In this document: piece after piece, positions 49,488 to 63,293 of the stretch
How the letters are laid out: each line of letters begins with the position of its first letter
How positions within the stretch are numbered: position 1 is the stretch's first letter
From: Siderastrea siderea
Lineage: Eukaryota; Cnidaria; Anthozoa; Scleractinia; Rhizangiidae
Assembly (NCBI GenBank): GCA_964030785.1
Contig: OZ034977.1
Location: forward strand, 26,067,652-26,131,651
Direction of reading: 5' to 3'
Length of the DNA: 64,000 nt
Translations under genes and position numbers: made by a program
The notes under the pieces: generated by a model
Told to the model about the DNA's origin: nothing
Databases searched by the model: none
Seen by the model: only the letters and a program-made list of their open reading frames with translations

Positions 49488-52466
49488 TTACTGAACCAAG
49501 ATATAGCCTATGGCTTTAATGTGTTTGGTTCCGGCTTCGTTTCCACACGTGTTGGAGTCATCCGGATATTTTGCTGTTCCAAACCCGATTCTTGAATAAC
49601 AGTTCTTACAATCGTTTTTCTTGTCAGCAAGGATACCAATTCTTGCTTTGGAATCTGTACCATCGTCACTTGCCGCGTTAAACCCTTCCCTGTTACAGTT
49701 GGGCTGCAAGGAAGCTTGAGAACCAATCAGCGTCTTCCACGTGTTGCGACCCAGTGACGTGGCGCGGTACCTTCCGTCAGCAATCACCGCGAAAAGAGAG
49801 TTGGCGGACCTGTTAATGACAATGAACTTGATCTGATGGCCGATCTTCATACCGAGACAGATCTTGGAGAAGGGCGTGTTCCAATAGGTCGGCAACTTTG
49901 TCTCTTGTTGATCAAACCCAGTCTTCCCTCCAACAAGGTTGTATGCATTTCTGTCTTTCCAGAAATGAGAGTCGTAGTGGAACGTTCTCTGAAATTCAAA
50001 AAGGAATAATTATTTTAAACAATACTCCTTAAATTTTTGCGACTAGGTTTTTTAAATTTAGTTTAATTTTATTATTATTAGTTCTTTCGTCGAAGCTACT
50101 TTTTTAAAATAGAGCCTTCTTATTTGAAATTCAAATAAAAACAACTCCACTCCAAAAATGCACTTTTACAAAGTGCTTATTAGAATATGTCATTTTCCTT
50201 TTAGCCTTAATGTTCCCGCAATTTTGCAGGCCTAGGTTTGTTGCAATTGCAAAGTTAAAAAAAGTGAAATTCAATTGTCACATGAAAGGTTCCTTTGTAT
50301 GGGGCTTTTCATATGATAATTTCATTTAAGCAATTATGTAAATAGCACTTATTTAAAAAGCCCTTTTAAAATGCCCTTTTTAAATGCCTAAAAGGACTTT
50401 ATTCGAACTCCAACTCAGATGAACTCAACTAGAACTTGAACTCACAAATTCCCTTGCTCTCGGTTTTGATTGTATTCATTTGAATCAGGTTTCTTCTCCT
50501 TTCAAACTTGGCACCCTGGCTTCATACTTTCCTCCTTGATGTGGCACTTCTTTTTTGACCCAAGTAAGTTAATAATAATGTCAATAAGGACTGCTTCTTT
50601 TAAATATAAGGGTTAAGATGCTAACCTTTGTGCCGTCAATCTTCATAGCCAGCGTCCATCCTCCATCACCGCATCCAAAGTTTCCCATGTGACAATAAAC
50701 AGGAATCTTTTGGGAACCAAACATCAGCGGATTCACTTGACTCTTTGATGCCCTGTTTGAAGATGAAAACCGGCGTGGCTTGTTGAGTTAACAAATATAC
50801 TTCTTTCTGAGGGAAAATTTCCCAAAATAAGCCCATCCACAAAGACGTCCACAGAGACACAATAGCACATCTTACCAAATGCGAGTAATGTTGGCTTGAT
50901 TAGACTGTCTTTTGTACTTTATAAGTTATGCAGCTGAGCATCGACGTTTTGCAATCGAACACTAAAGATTCAAAGGACAAGTTGTGGCGGCCACGTTTGC
51001 GAAAGCAACAAAAACATGTACAAAGGGAGAAAATTAGAATCCACTTTGTTGATGTTCACCAACCTTGCAAGGTAAGCAAGAACCATTAAAATGATACAAA
51101 ATTCGAAGACCAATATCGTGGCTCTGATATTGAAGTTAACTTGAAATTTGCTTTTAAACGAAATGTTGGGACAAAAATGCATGTTTACTTGCATGTTTAC
51201 ATTCTTTCTCCTCCTTTTCTGCAATTCCAGGGATTTACAGCTTATGGAAGAAGTCGAAGTGTTGTTCTTAGGCATCGAAGGCTTGGAAGCTTTCGCTTTA
51301 GCGTTGCTACCGGCACTGCAGAGTGAGTCCCGTCGTCGAATTTAAAGACCAAAACATTTCAGCGCGTGAAGAACCTGAAGAGCGCACTGTAATGAAGTAA
51401 AATGTCGGCGAATAAGCTTGACCAGCATTTCAATCTATTGATATCTTTTGCTTGACTAGTGCGATAACCAAGAAGGTCCTTGAATAATGATTTCTTTCAT
51501 AAGCTTGACTGTTTTGGTACTGCCACGCGAAGGAGAGCATAAACCGCTTAGAGTCCTGGAGTTGTCTCGCACATTTCACGAGATAAATAGCAAACAACAC
51601 CAAAATAACCGGCCAGATGTAACTGCTATTAATTTTTTAAGGCCAAGAAAGTACATGAAGGCCCAAGCTGGCCGTATTGGCGCAGATGTAGCCGGATTTC
51701 AATTCACTGTGAAAAAATCCTGATTTTAGATGGCATAGAAAATGGCGGATTTCTCACTAGATGCGCGCAAAGCACTGTGGGTGACTAGGATCATTTAATC
51801 GTAGATACAAAAGCAACTAAATGAATCAGAACGACTTATCGGATAAGAAATGCTAGATTGATGGTTACTTGATACCGCTAAGCGAATGAAAGGCAAAGAT
51901 AAGCGAAGTCGTGTCAGGGGTCAATTAAGCATTCTGAGAGGGTCCAAACATAGGCCGATTTTCAACCCTCAATAATTATAATTATTATTGCAAAAACGTG
52001 TGATGAAATAAAAGCCTGTTGCTGTTTCGAGCACCAATCGCATAAATTTTTTAAACTATGAGACTGTACGGACTTACCTGTCTTTCTCGTATTGTTCCTT
52101 GCAAGAAGACACGGGAAAGGCTGCAAACAAGACAGAACCAGGATGTAAATTTACCAACCACTGGTTTTAAAGACTGAAATCAGACATGCTATGTTAACCT
52201 GGTAGTGTAGTTGGCGGCGGAGTCGAAGGTGAAGTTTTGTTCATCAGTGCAATAAGCTGTTCCATCTTCGTCTTTAACTCCCTTATGTCTCCGCTAACGT
52301 GCGAATGCACATTCACGTTATAATTACAATTGCAAACCACTGCCTTGTCACAAGATTTTCCATTACCGGGTCCCCCATTCTTTCCCGCGTTAATTGGCAA
52401 AGAGTCGACGCGATGCACAGTAAGTATTTTCCCGATCAGTCCAAGAAAAATAAATAACAAGCGCAT
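49488..52466 (-). CDS. Secreted fibrinogen-like protein (USOMP5-like), copy B, four exons
   Basis: Exons on the minus strand are 52199-52466, 52078-52120, 50626-50752 and 49488-49988. They have GT/AG borders and total 939 nt, giving a 312-residue product in one frame. Exons 2 and 3 have exactly the lengths of those in copy A (43 and 127 nt). The signal peptide ([15 protein letters not shown]), the Cys pair [53 protein letters not shown] and the end GYILVQ correspond one to one with copy A. Both are likely extracellular. The copies are in direct orientation about 31 kb apart, about 5.5 kb more than needed for the LINE plus Polinton. Introns differ strongly, so the duplication is not recent. 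Confidence 0.82.
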
Positions 52467-55400
52467 TTTTGGGTGCCTTCTTTCGACTGACTAACTGACT
52501 GACTGACTTCGTTCGTCGCAACCGAATCTTGCGAAGCTGCCACTCCTATGATTGACTACTCTGTAATTGACTAAAAATAATCCCATTATGATTGGCTGAG
52601 AAAAGGTGGAATTTATAAATAATCTCCACTCGACAATAGACAACCCGGAAGGAAATTAAATTACCCAAAGATGAGAAAACTGTCGAAGGTCACTCAATTA
52701 CTTCTGTAGAATTCCAAAAAGCACCCGAAGATCTCTGAAGACTGTGTAGGATACAGTTGCTTTTCATTAAGACTGACCTATAGGGCACCGTCTTATAGTT
52801 CTCCAAAATTCTGGTCGTCGTAAATTGTTCAGGGTCACGATGATTGACTGGATGCTTAATGATATCCTATGGGGGTGAGGACAGATTAATAGAAAAGGAT
52901 ATTTTTTTTCAAATGTTTCTTTTTTTCCATTAAACCTGATTAATCAACCAAAATATGTCTCAAAAGAGTAAGACTTGTCGTGATAAACGATTTTATATTG
53001 TTTGGTTAAAGAGGGCTTATGTTTTGATCGTGGTTTTCTTGGGGACATGGCTAGATTATTGCAATGCATCCCAGGGCAGCAAGGGAGACTTTTGGCTGAT
53101 TGGTTAATCATTTTCCTAGTACCCAGATTCCTGAAACGTGCCCGCCAATGAAATAAACAAAGATGGCGGTCTGCGGAAAAGATCTAGGTTTCATCGCTTG
53201 ATCACTTATTCTCACCTTTTTTTGCACATATAACAAATCCAGGCGTTTTCCTAACTCCTCAGCAGCGGAAGGAAATTTGGAAAAAGTATTTTAACGCGGA
53301 AAAACGAGTGTTTTGCTCGGGCTTTTGCATTTGTGAGCGGGAGAATTTTTCTTCGCACCGCAAGAAAATATCTTCCATGAAGTGAGGAAATTAGGAAGGA
53401 TTCAAACTTTTGGAGGACAGTAAGAGTTTAGCCTGTTGCCGTTTTCACCAAAGCAGGTAAGCTATCCTACTCACAATTTTAAAACAGCCTGCTTGCAACT
53501 TTTTGTCAGCTTTTGCTACATAACAGTCGATCAGTGGGCTTCCCTTCGATGTTTAAAAGGGCCGTGGCGGTCACTCAGCGGTCAAATAATCTCAGAGTGA
53601 AAGAGGTGTAAAAACCATAAAACACTTTAGAAGACCTACTATATTAATCACTGGTTGATTAACCATGAAGGCAAACGGGAATTATCTCAGCTAAAATAAC
53701 TTAAAGTACAATATTATTTAAGATCATACTTTCAGTAGCTGATAAAATTTCAATTGCAGCAAATCTCGCTCAGTTTTTCCGTTTGATCTTAGTTTAGCAG
53801 TTTTGCGCGCTAAACCCAACAATACCGCCAGCTACGCAGGCTACAGTTTTGCCAACTTGTAGCCATCCGATGGACTGTTAAAGTTTTTGTTAAGACACAA
53901 AAGGCCATAAGTTGTGAGAATGCAGATGCAAAAACGTTTTGCTTGAAGAATGTTTATGACATGAAGTCAATGTTAACTGTTTACAAACATTGACTTTTTG
54001 GTTATTCAATGTGTAAAGCAAGTTTTATCTCATTCTTTAGTGGCCATTTTGTTGCCATATTTACACCAAAGGATTCCATGTTGAAAGTAACTCAGTTTTG
54101 TATGACTTCAGTTGTGCTTGTTACTAGTAAAGTGTTACCCATCACTTTTTGCCTTTTTTTAAATATCTTCCATTATTTATCTTAGTATTTATCTTAGTAT
54201 CTTAGTTTTGTGACCGAAGGGCGGTTATGTTGTGTAATTTAAGTCAGGGCTCCCATTGATGGCAGATGCTTTGACTTCTGAAAGGGCTGCAATAAAGGAG
54301 TCTAATCTTAATTACAACAGAAAGCCTTAGGGGATGTACTGTACACAGTTACCACCTTTTATAGTTTTCCATCAGTCATACCAGCCCCTGACAGTTCTTT
54401 TGTTTTGAAACCTTTTCTTTCAGGAGATTTTAAAGAAGACCAGCACCCAGAAACCTTGAATATAAGTTCACAAGCTTACGTTGAGGCTGGTTATTATTTT
54501 TAGAAAACATTTGTGGACCAGAGGATTTTCACATAGTTGTTGTCTTGTCATTAAGTTTTCAAAAAGCTGACTTCACAAAGTACAATGAGTAAAATAATTG
54601 CAGCTCTTGACTTTAACTTATAATTTCCTATTATGATAAACCTTTCTATGGAAAGCTGCATTCATGTTTTACCCAGTGTTTGATGACATTGTCTTTTAAC
54701 CTTGTTCAAAAAATGGCCTCAGGATATGGCTTGCAAATGCAGGTGTTGCTTTTTTTTGAAAAGATATGTCCCTTGGTGACAGTTGGTGACAGTTGATTTT
54801 TAAGAGACACCAATGGCAAACTCGCTCTTCCTCTACCCCGTACAAACCTTACAAAAAATAGTTTCAGTTACTCTAGAGCATTTCTTAGGAATAGCCTTCA
54901 TGTTGAGCTGTGACAGGTGAAGTTCAACTCTCTTGGGGCCTTCAGGACTGGCTGCAAGTAATTCTTCTGAAGATCTCTCTGCATGGAACTTATGTAAAGT
55001 AGGCTCGTAGTCTAATTAGGTTTTGTCATAATGTTAATGTATTAATAGCAGTTTTTGTATAGAAATAGTGTTTTTAAGTCCTGATGAGTTGACTGTGGTT
55101 AAATAAAGTTATCCATTCATTCTTTAATTTCAGTCAAAGGGACTGTTCACTTTTTATAGGGTAGGGGCAAGTGGATTTTTTTCAGGGGAGAGGGGGATGT
55201 AAAAGAAAAGGGACACCTGAAAAAAGAGTCTGCAAATAACATGGTTGTTATCCTCATGAGTTTATATGTTAAAAGGAGAAATGAACTTTCCTTATTTCAT
55301 GATCATCCAAAACAAATAGACCTCTAGACCTCCAAATCAATTTTTGGTCCATAAAACTTCATCCCCCCCCCCCCCAACTCCCAACTGGTCTCACTTGCTC

Positions 55401-56474
55401 TAGGTTTTCATTTCAGCAGATTGAGAATTTAACTAAATGGAAGACCATGGCAGCTGCAAAAAAGTCTGGGTACAATATCTTCGCAAAAATCATTTTAATT
55501 CCTTTGTCCTATCAACTTCTTATTTTTGCCTTGGCTATGTGTTTCATTTTTTAATGTCAGAAATATTTTTAATCCAAAAAGTGGTTTTTGAGGAAGATGC
55601 CATTTTTTAGCTCCCTCTTGTAAATGAATTTGTCTTTCTTCCCATTTCAAACACAAATAAATTATCTTCCAATGCAACAAACATTACACATTTCCATTGA
55701 AGTTCAACTTACTTTATTGATAAACAGCACTTGCTCTTGCATTGAAGTCTGTTAAGATAATGAAGAACAACAGCAGGAAGGCAAAACTTTTGCCTGCTTA
55801 TCATAACTTGACCGTCGCCCATTTCTCAGATTTACAATCCCTTGCTGTGATTTTCTTCACAATGAATTACTGAATGGCCATAGTGTTTTCTCTCAAAAAC
55901 TGAATTTTATACCTTCCTCTAGATGTTTTAAGATAATTATGTAACCTGCACACAGATGGTTCCTATTTGTCTGCACACAGGCTTAAGATAATGTTGATGT
56001 GCATAGGTTAAGTTACCTATCAATAATTTTAGCAGAGGTTTGACCAAAAACAACATCCACAAAGTCCTTGTGACACGTTATCTTTAATAAGGGACTAGTA
56101 AATTTTAGTAATGTGTACATTTAAGTAATAAAAGCAAGTGGGAATTAAATAAAGCCCAGAGAACCATTAGCTACAAATTATGTACATTTCTGTTTCCAGC
56201 ACACTGGTTGTACACACAATGCCAGGTGATGTTAATGTCTGGGCAACTATTCAAAGGTTTTGGTAGGCAAAGGAAAACTTAAAAGTTTAATAAGGATGCA
56301 AAATGTGCTGATGAAAGTTCTGTGTCTATGAATTTGTAAGAAGGACAAAAACTTTCCTATTGACGTGAGGGCCTGTGCCATACTGTTTTTCAAGCAAGCT
56401 GTCAAGATCTGTGTGGGAAAAATAAAATTTATGTCAAAAGTTAACATCAGTAATAATAATCACTGAGATATCAA
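52467..56474. other. Gene-free stretch
   Basis: No exon with family similarity was found. A short C-run lies near 55364-55375. The ATGGCGG context near 53163 could be a promoter-proximal region of an unseen transcript. Confidence 0.35.
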
Positions 56475-56961
56475 CTTAAGGACATTCGCGCGAAAAACTT
56501 ATACAATACAGATTTTTTTCATACTTTGGCTACAGTCAGATAATGAGTTACCTATGTCAGAAATGGAAAAAATTGGGGGGTCACTGACTTCGTTTTCGAA
56601 ATAAAGCGCGTCAAAAACTACCCCAATTTTGACAAATTGGCCCTCGTAACTCGACATGGCCTCAGTGCTTGTTAGTTGAAAAATATTAAAAGTGATTCGC
56701 TGTAGACCCACTTTCTTAGTCAAATCTTACTTAAGTGGGTCTGTTAAGTAAATAATTTGAACCGGTGTCATCCTTTTAGTTAAACTCAACCTCTAAGATG
56801 GACTTTAGCGAACACCGTGCAGCTTCAATAATAGTGGAATTCGATGATGCGAGGGCAGAAAAGTTGAAAAAAAACCAAACTTCTACAATACAGATTTTCT
56901 TTCATTTTTCACAAAATGTAGATAAGGATGCGCAGAAACAATTGGCGCGAACGTCCTTAAG
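56475..56961. repeat. MITE with CTTAAGGAC(A/G)TTCGCGC ends
   Basis: The left end CTTAAGGACATTCGCGCGAA is mirrored by TTGGCGCGAACGTCCTTAAG at 56942-56961. ACAATACAGATTTT occurs in direct orientation near both ends. It is 487 bp long and non-coding. Confidence 0.7.
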
Positions 56962-59900
56962 CAGCAACAGTGATATCAACAAAAATATCACTGTTTCATA
57001 TTTTCTTCTGCAGTTCACATAATTATATGAGTATTTCGTATATTCACTCTCATTAATGTACAAAAAACTGTTAAGTACCTCATTTAGCAGGATAATAAAA
57101 AAAAACTGAATGTTGCAAAGAAACATGCATACGTTTGTGTGACAAAATCGAGTGAAGCACTGTCACGCCATTCAAAAGACACAAATATGTCAACCGACTT
57201 TGGCCTTTATTTTGACCAACCAGTACATCATTTAAATTTAGTTTGACGTCACCAAACTATTAGGGTAGTCCTTGAAACTCATCTCACCAAGCCGATCCCC
57301 ATATCACGAATTAGTTTTTTGGCTATGATCAAAAATACAGTGGCACCCCGATTTTTACGCACAATTTAATTTCACTTGCGAACCACCGTCGTGACAACAA
57401 ATGCCAAAAAATAATAATTGAAAGGTCCACAAAATTGACATTTGGCACAAAGTAAATTTGAACTTAGCACTACTTGGTGAACACTATACATTAGTGGTTT
57501 TTTGTAATTTGTGAGGTGTAGAAGGACTAAAATGTGTGAGATCATATAACCAATATTTTGAAAATGAAGCTCGACCCGCGGAGCTTTGTTCGGCAAGAGG
57601 GTATTGGGGGTACGCCGTCAATATAAACCAAAATCTGCCATCAGCTAGTAAATGAGTTGACCCATCCCTCAATGATGGGAATTCCCATATCACGAAGGGG
57701 AACAAAAGTCTCGGAGGTTTGATGACAAATTTTAATTTCAGGTCACAGAAAATCTAAATTTATCGATCAAAATATTCACTTCGCCTGACAATAAAAAGTG
57801 TTTAAGTAGTGCGCTAAGTGAACCCAGAAAACGGTAAAACAAGTTCATTTAAATGTTGTATTCGATTTTTATGACGAAATGATGAAAACTGAAAAGGTAA
57901 GATGCCCTTGTTGAACGACACCGTGAAATTGAGGATGACAACAACATGGTTTCTTCAAAACCGCAAGCTGAAGCAAACAAAAAACCTAAATACAAACTCA
58001 AGGAGCCAGATATGCGATTTACTTACCACAATAGACATAGTCCTTTCAGTAGGCATTGAATATGACGTGAAGTACAGCCTAGGAAGACAGGTAAGTTCAT
58101 TGAAACCGGCCCCGCCATGTAAAGAATTGCTGACAATCCGCCATCTTACGGTCAACACGTCTACATGAAAAGGTCTTTATCGGCAGCAAAATTACCACAA
58201 GCGATGTCAAACAAGCTCATCTGTCTCCATATTGAGTTCCTTTTTATGGCAAAATGCTCCACTTGGCATGTCGACAACGTATTTATAAATGCTTTCCGTT
58301 TAAAGTTTAGGTTGTCAAATTCAACCTCGGCGAAAACCGCGTGCTCATCGAAAATCCCCGAAACAAAAAAAATTTGAAAACTTTTTCGCGCCTGCGCAGA
58401 CAAAAGTCTCCCTTGCTTCCCAGGGCTATATTTGGAGGTTTTAGGAGACGCTAATGAGTGATCAAGGTTACATGTTTTGAAAAACGGTGGTCCCACTGAT
58501 TGAGATACGCAACAATTTTCAAGCCGTTTAAAAAGTGAAAACAAATAGGAAATATTGAACAAGATCTTTGACATGGCGATTCCATCCAGGTGACAAGATG
58601 TGCTTGTTCTTTGGCACTGAATTAGCCCTTGCGAGCTCCTCAGTTAGGCTAGCCTATCTGTAGATATTACTTTGGTGTCACCAAGAGGTTAAAAACCTCC
58701 AAAAAGCCATGGGCTTACTATTGGCAATTGAGGTAATTGAAATCTGCTTTGGTTTCCTTTTCAGGTTTTTTATTCCATCAACCTGATGTCAGGAAAATAT
58801 GGCAGTTTACAGTTACAAGGCTTTGGTTAAGAAACGTGTACTCAAAGCTATATTCCCAGACAAACATAAATTGAAACAAAAATTTGAAGAGCAGTTTTGA
58901 AATAAGGTTATATATTCTTTGTCTTTTTCTGCTAAATATTTTGATGTCATTGATCAGTTTGACTGTAAGCACCTTCACCAGAGATTCATAACGAATTGAA
59001 AAGGTTCTGCATACATTTTATGTTCCCTCAATACTACTCAGTGGTTGATGTGTGAGAATGGAATGAATCCTGGAGTACCTCTTAGAAGTAAAAGTAACTT
59101 GGAGCCATGCCCACAAAACAATACCTTGGACCCTTTTAGGGCCTTACACTACTTCAAAATATCTGATGAACACACCCCGCCACCATCCCAGGAATGAAGA
59201 TTCAGATCTATTTGATTGAATTCACTTTATGGGGAATCCTATTTCAATTGACTGATTCACCACAGGTTGATCCCTTCTTGTCATTTCACTGCCTGATAGG
59301 TTTCAAACTATTTTAAAATGATTTAGGAAGAGGGTTTTGTTTTTGTTTTTCTTTAGTGCCAGATTGTGGCAATCAGTAACAATGCTTATTGGTGGCATTA
59401 GATACAGTGCAAAGGTTAATAATCAAACCAAAAACAAAATTGAAATCTCAACATTTCCTTCCATCACGGTCTGGGATAGTGACAGAGTGAGTCATAATCT
59501 GTGCATCGAATAAAGTCACAATTAAATGATTACCGGATCATTGTTATTCTCATTGGCAACACTTCTAAGTCACGGATTGGTTAATTGATTGATTGATTGA
59601 TTGATTTTTAATTTTTAATTGGCTGATTGACTGATTCATCAACCGAGTGGTTTTGTGGTTGATTGCTTGACTGATTGGTAGTTAAATAGGTGAATGAATT
59701 GATTTACCTGAGGCAAGGTGAACAGAAATTGCGCCCAATATTTAAAGGCCCACCTTCACCCAAAAGGCCTTGCGCGCCGCGGTTGCTGTTTTATGAATTT
59801 CGTGTAACACGAAATTGTTTCTGGGCGGGGTTTCTTTCAAAATCCGTTTCTTCCGGAGCCATCTTGTCGAAAATCGTCCAAAAGCATGCAGGAATTTATT

Positions 59901-61082
59901 CGTCAATTATCCGGCTGTTGTTTCCTGGAATTATTTTGTGACTGAGCCGGCCAAACGTATTTTTTTCGCTCTTACTTCGTCCAATATGTTTCCTGCCAAA
60001 TGATACCTCGCAGTTGAAGATACTGCACGGTTATGCCGAAGGAAAATATTGTCAGTATTCTTCCCAGAGGAGCTTGTGTTATGAAGCAAAGAAACAGATA
60101 TTTTATGAATCTCTTGTAGTGATGTCGTTTAAATTCCTGATTGTATTGGATGCGGGACCTTGGCAAGTAAGTTTGATTCGTTTGATTTGATTTTATTCGC
60201 GCGATGTAAACAGAGCGCCTCGCGAGTGTGTAATAAATGAATGGTTTTGCAGGACTGTTTTCTCTTTCTTTCTCTGTATCTATCGTCGTACAATTGAATT
60301 AAAATAATTAGTTTCTTAGTTAACCATAGGTTCAGGGAGATTTGATCGATAAGTACAAACTTACGGCTGGCTTTCAAAGGTTAAAATTGTAATGTGGGAG
60401 TCACCGGACAAGTGCTATTTTGCGAGCGATTATCAGTGAGTTGCTATTTAGTCGTATACGCTGTTTATTTCCCTTCAGACCAACCTCTGTAATGACTAGG
60501 AGGGGCCTTTAAAATCACTGTTACCTTACAAGACAATGAGAATGCAATTTGCAGACTAAAACAATCGAATGTTCAAGTGACTGTTTGAGTCTTCTGCCGA
60601 GATCGCTTGCTTGCGCTTAGAAATGCGAACATAAACTGACTTCTCGCTTTCTATGTCATTGAAACTTTCACATGGCAAACATCAGATAATTCCAACATTT
60701 TGGGGGTGTAAATGTCTTTCATAAAAGCCTACAAATGTGTAAATTGAGGCCGTAGATTGGGGCAACTTCGCAAAGTAAATCGATGTGACATGGCTCCTCC
60801 GATTTGTTTTGAATTTACGTGACAATTTTCTCGCTCGCAGGAATATTCTGGCAACCAATCAGATCGCGAGAAAAACAATAGAAGCATTTGAAGACAATAA
60901 CAAACGGTCGCAAGGCCGTTTGGGTGAAGGTGGGCCTGTAAGTTTACGACCTACAACAGGGGCTTATTTAAAATTTACAAAACAGGTTCTAATTAATGAG
61001 AGGTGTAAATTACCAATAATTAACTAATAATTACAATATTGTTTTCTGGTCCCACTTGTAATAATAATAATAATAATAATAA

Positions 61083-61114
<32 letters not shown>

Positions 61115-61130
61115 AATAATAATTTTTATT

Positions 61131-61161
<31 letters not shown>

Positions 61162-61163
61162 TG

Positions 61164-61206
<43 letters not shown>

Positions 61207-61338
61207 CAATGACAACAACAAAACTTGTCTATTCATGTATTATTATCTCTTTGTTATTTCACAATCTTCAGCATTTGACTTAAAATAGACATTGACTACC
61301 CAAAATATGGAAGGTTTGTTTAAATCTCTTCAATTAAA
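56962..61338. other. Gene-free stretch with small repeats
   Basis: It contains a GATT tetranucleotide run at about 59583-59606 and a mixed (AAT)n / T-run microsatellite at about 61058-61200. Reading frames at 57.4-58.6 kb show no recognisable domain. Confidence 0.4.
61058..61200. repeat. (AAT)n and poly-T microsatellite
   Basis: AAT trinucleotides flank a run of about 26 T, with AAT repeats resuming after it. Confidence 0.9.
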
Positions 61339-61520
61339 CTACAGTCTCATTTCTCTGGCCATTGCTTTGATTCCTTCAAACGTTTCGATTCCTGTTGGAA
61401 CAATTTGGTTAGCTGGCAGAAGAAAGCCATAACGCCCCCTATCTCTCAACTCAAGGGCGAACGAGTACTTGATCTTCAGGGCACCGTAAGTATAGTCTTT
61501 GCTTCCCCCGGAATTTTGGT
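61339..61520 (-). CDS. Last exon of a zinc carboxypeptidase (M14 family)
   Basis: The exon starts after TTTTTGCAG at 61521 and ends at the TAG at 61339-61341. It encodes the C-terminus of a carboxypeptidase [22 protein letters not shown] followed by [15 protein letters not shown]. The Glu of ALELRD is the catalytic Glu of M14 enzymes. The zinc ligands and the N-terminal part must lie in exons further right, which I could not identify before the window's end. It is a secreted digestive-type enzyme in family terms. Confidence 0.85.
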
Positions 61521-63293
61521 CTGCAAAAACAAACAAGAAAATTGATCATGACACAGTATAGTAGCAGATGTTACAACTGAATTAATTCTCTGAAATAAGC
61601 ATTTGTTTTTACGCCCACTTAAAGGTAACGTAATTTAAGTTTTGCTTAATTATAAGCAGCCACTTCATTGCATCGGGATCAGTAACGACCTAGTTTTTAG
61701 TGTGCTTGGGTTAAGCAATTGGTCAAGACTGGACTCTGTTCGAATAATTCTTTCGTGGAATCTTTACCCTATCCAGAACGGGGCAAAGAGGAGGAATCTA
61801 ATCTCGTGAGTATATTGACCGTTTATAATACGCAATCAAAAGCCACTATACTTTGCAAATGTTTGTGAAATTTACCTGGGTTTAATGTGGTATGACATAT
61901 TTTGTAATTAAGGATTCCTCTTCCTTTCTTCAATAAAACTATAACTTTTACTGACAGTTATTTTTTTCATTTGTAATGTTCTTTTGTTCGTTTTAATCAA
62001 TTTTGTTAGCTTTCGAAAAGTGAAGAAACCCAAAAATTGCGGATCCAAGAAAGCCTCCCTTTAATTCAGCTCAGGCTCACCAAATCCTTTTAAAACTACC
62101 CTTCATGGTAGCAGATTAGACAGGAAATTGTATTTTTGCTAACCCTAACATGAATCATATGCTGCCGTTTGGAAATCCTAATCTAATACCCACGCCATGT
62201 GACGAAGGCAGATCCTTTAGTTGTTCAAGACCTCAAGGGAAACATTTTTGGTCTTACTATATTCCCTCTAAGTTTCATTGCCACAGGTTCATTACTCTAT
62301 GAACGTAAGGTATTACTAGTATTAAATCTAGTATTACTCTAGAGCGGACTTTGCATGTACAAGCTCCCTCCCCCTCCCAATTTCCTCCCCTGTCTCTGGT
62401 CTTAAGAAACTAAAACGAAGCTGCCTGACGTTTTTTGCTTGGGAGTGGAGTCTCATTAACTAGGACTAAAGTTTAGAACGGGTTGGTAAGATTAAAATTT
62501 GTAAACTGTTTTAGGTTATACTTCATACTTTGCCACCTTATGGATATAGTTTGCTTTCTATAAAAGGTTTCCATTCACATGTGTGGTCTTGAGCATATAG
62601 AATTACTACTACAGTAGATGAATATACGTCAGAGTATACGTTGTTTTTCTGTTACAAGGTATGTGGCTGCCATATCAGAGTGGGCGAGAATGCCCAAAGC
62701 CACTCAAATGGATTTTTATTTTCACTGTGTTTTGAACTTTTACCACCATTTTCACTACTACGCGACTTTTCTTTTCAAAACACCTCTGAGCACTTTGCAA
62801 TACGCTTCCGTCAATCATACCTTATATGGGAAGTGTCTGATATTACCATATACCGCAATTGAATTGAGCTCGAAGGAATAAGGATGGCGCTAATTTATCC
62901 CGTAAATTTGCGCTGATGAGTCATATATTGCCTAGTAAGAGGCTTTAGAGTCGTTGATGTTGCAAGAATACACATGTACTTCACGTTTGGCAGATATTTG
63001 TAAAGAAATTTCGACATTTCTTCAGAATTAAATACCCGCTCGGTGGATTATCCTATGCGGCGGATGGTAAGCGTGTTTAATCTCGTGAATAAGCTAAACC
63101 GAAGTGTGAAGTAATAATTCTAGCTTTTCTGACCTCAAAATAGCACACGACATGTTATTCACCACGAGTATAAATCTGGCAGTATCCCAAAGTGTACGAG
63201 GGCGAAATTCAGGAGTGGATAGAGTATGCAACGGGAAAACGAATCATGATCGGCGTGCGATCAACCGATTCGCCAAGAAAATGGGTTTTCAAG
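61521..63293. other. Probable intron of the carboxypeptidase gene; no exon recognised
   Basis: This is minus-strand sequence upstream of the last exon. No M14 exon with HxxE or other zinc-site motifs is visible by eye. Confidence 0.3.

Noticed and set aside
58161..58574. 137-codon minus-strand frame
   Set aside because: No domain, no splice or promoter context, and composition like translated repeat DNA.
60785..61027. Plus-strand frame with ATNQIARKTIEAFEDN, faintly like the carboxypeptidase C-terminus
   Set aside because: The similarity is short and weak and the key residues are absent. It is possibly a decayed duplicate but cannot be supported.
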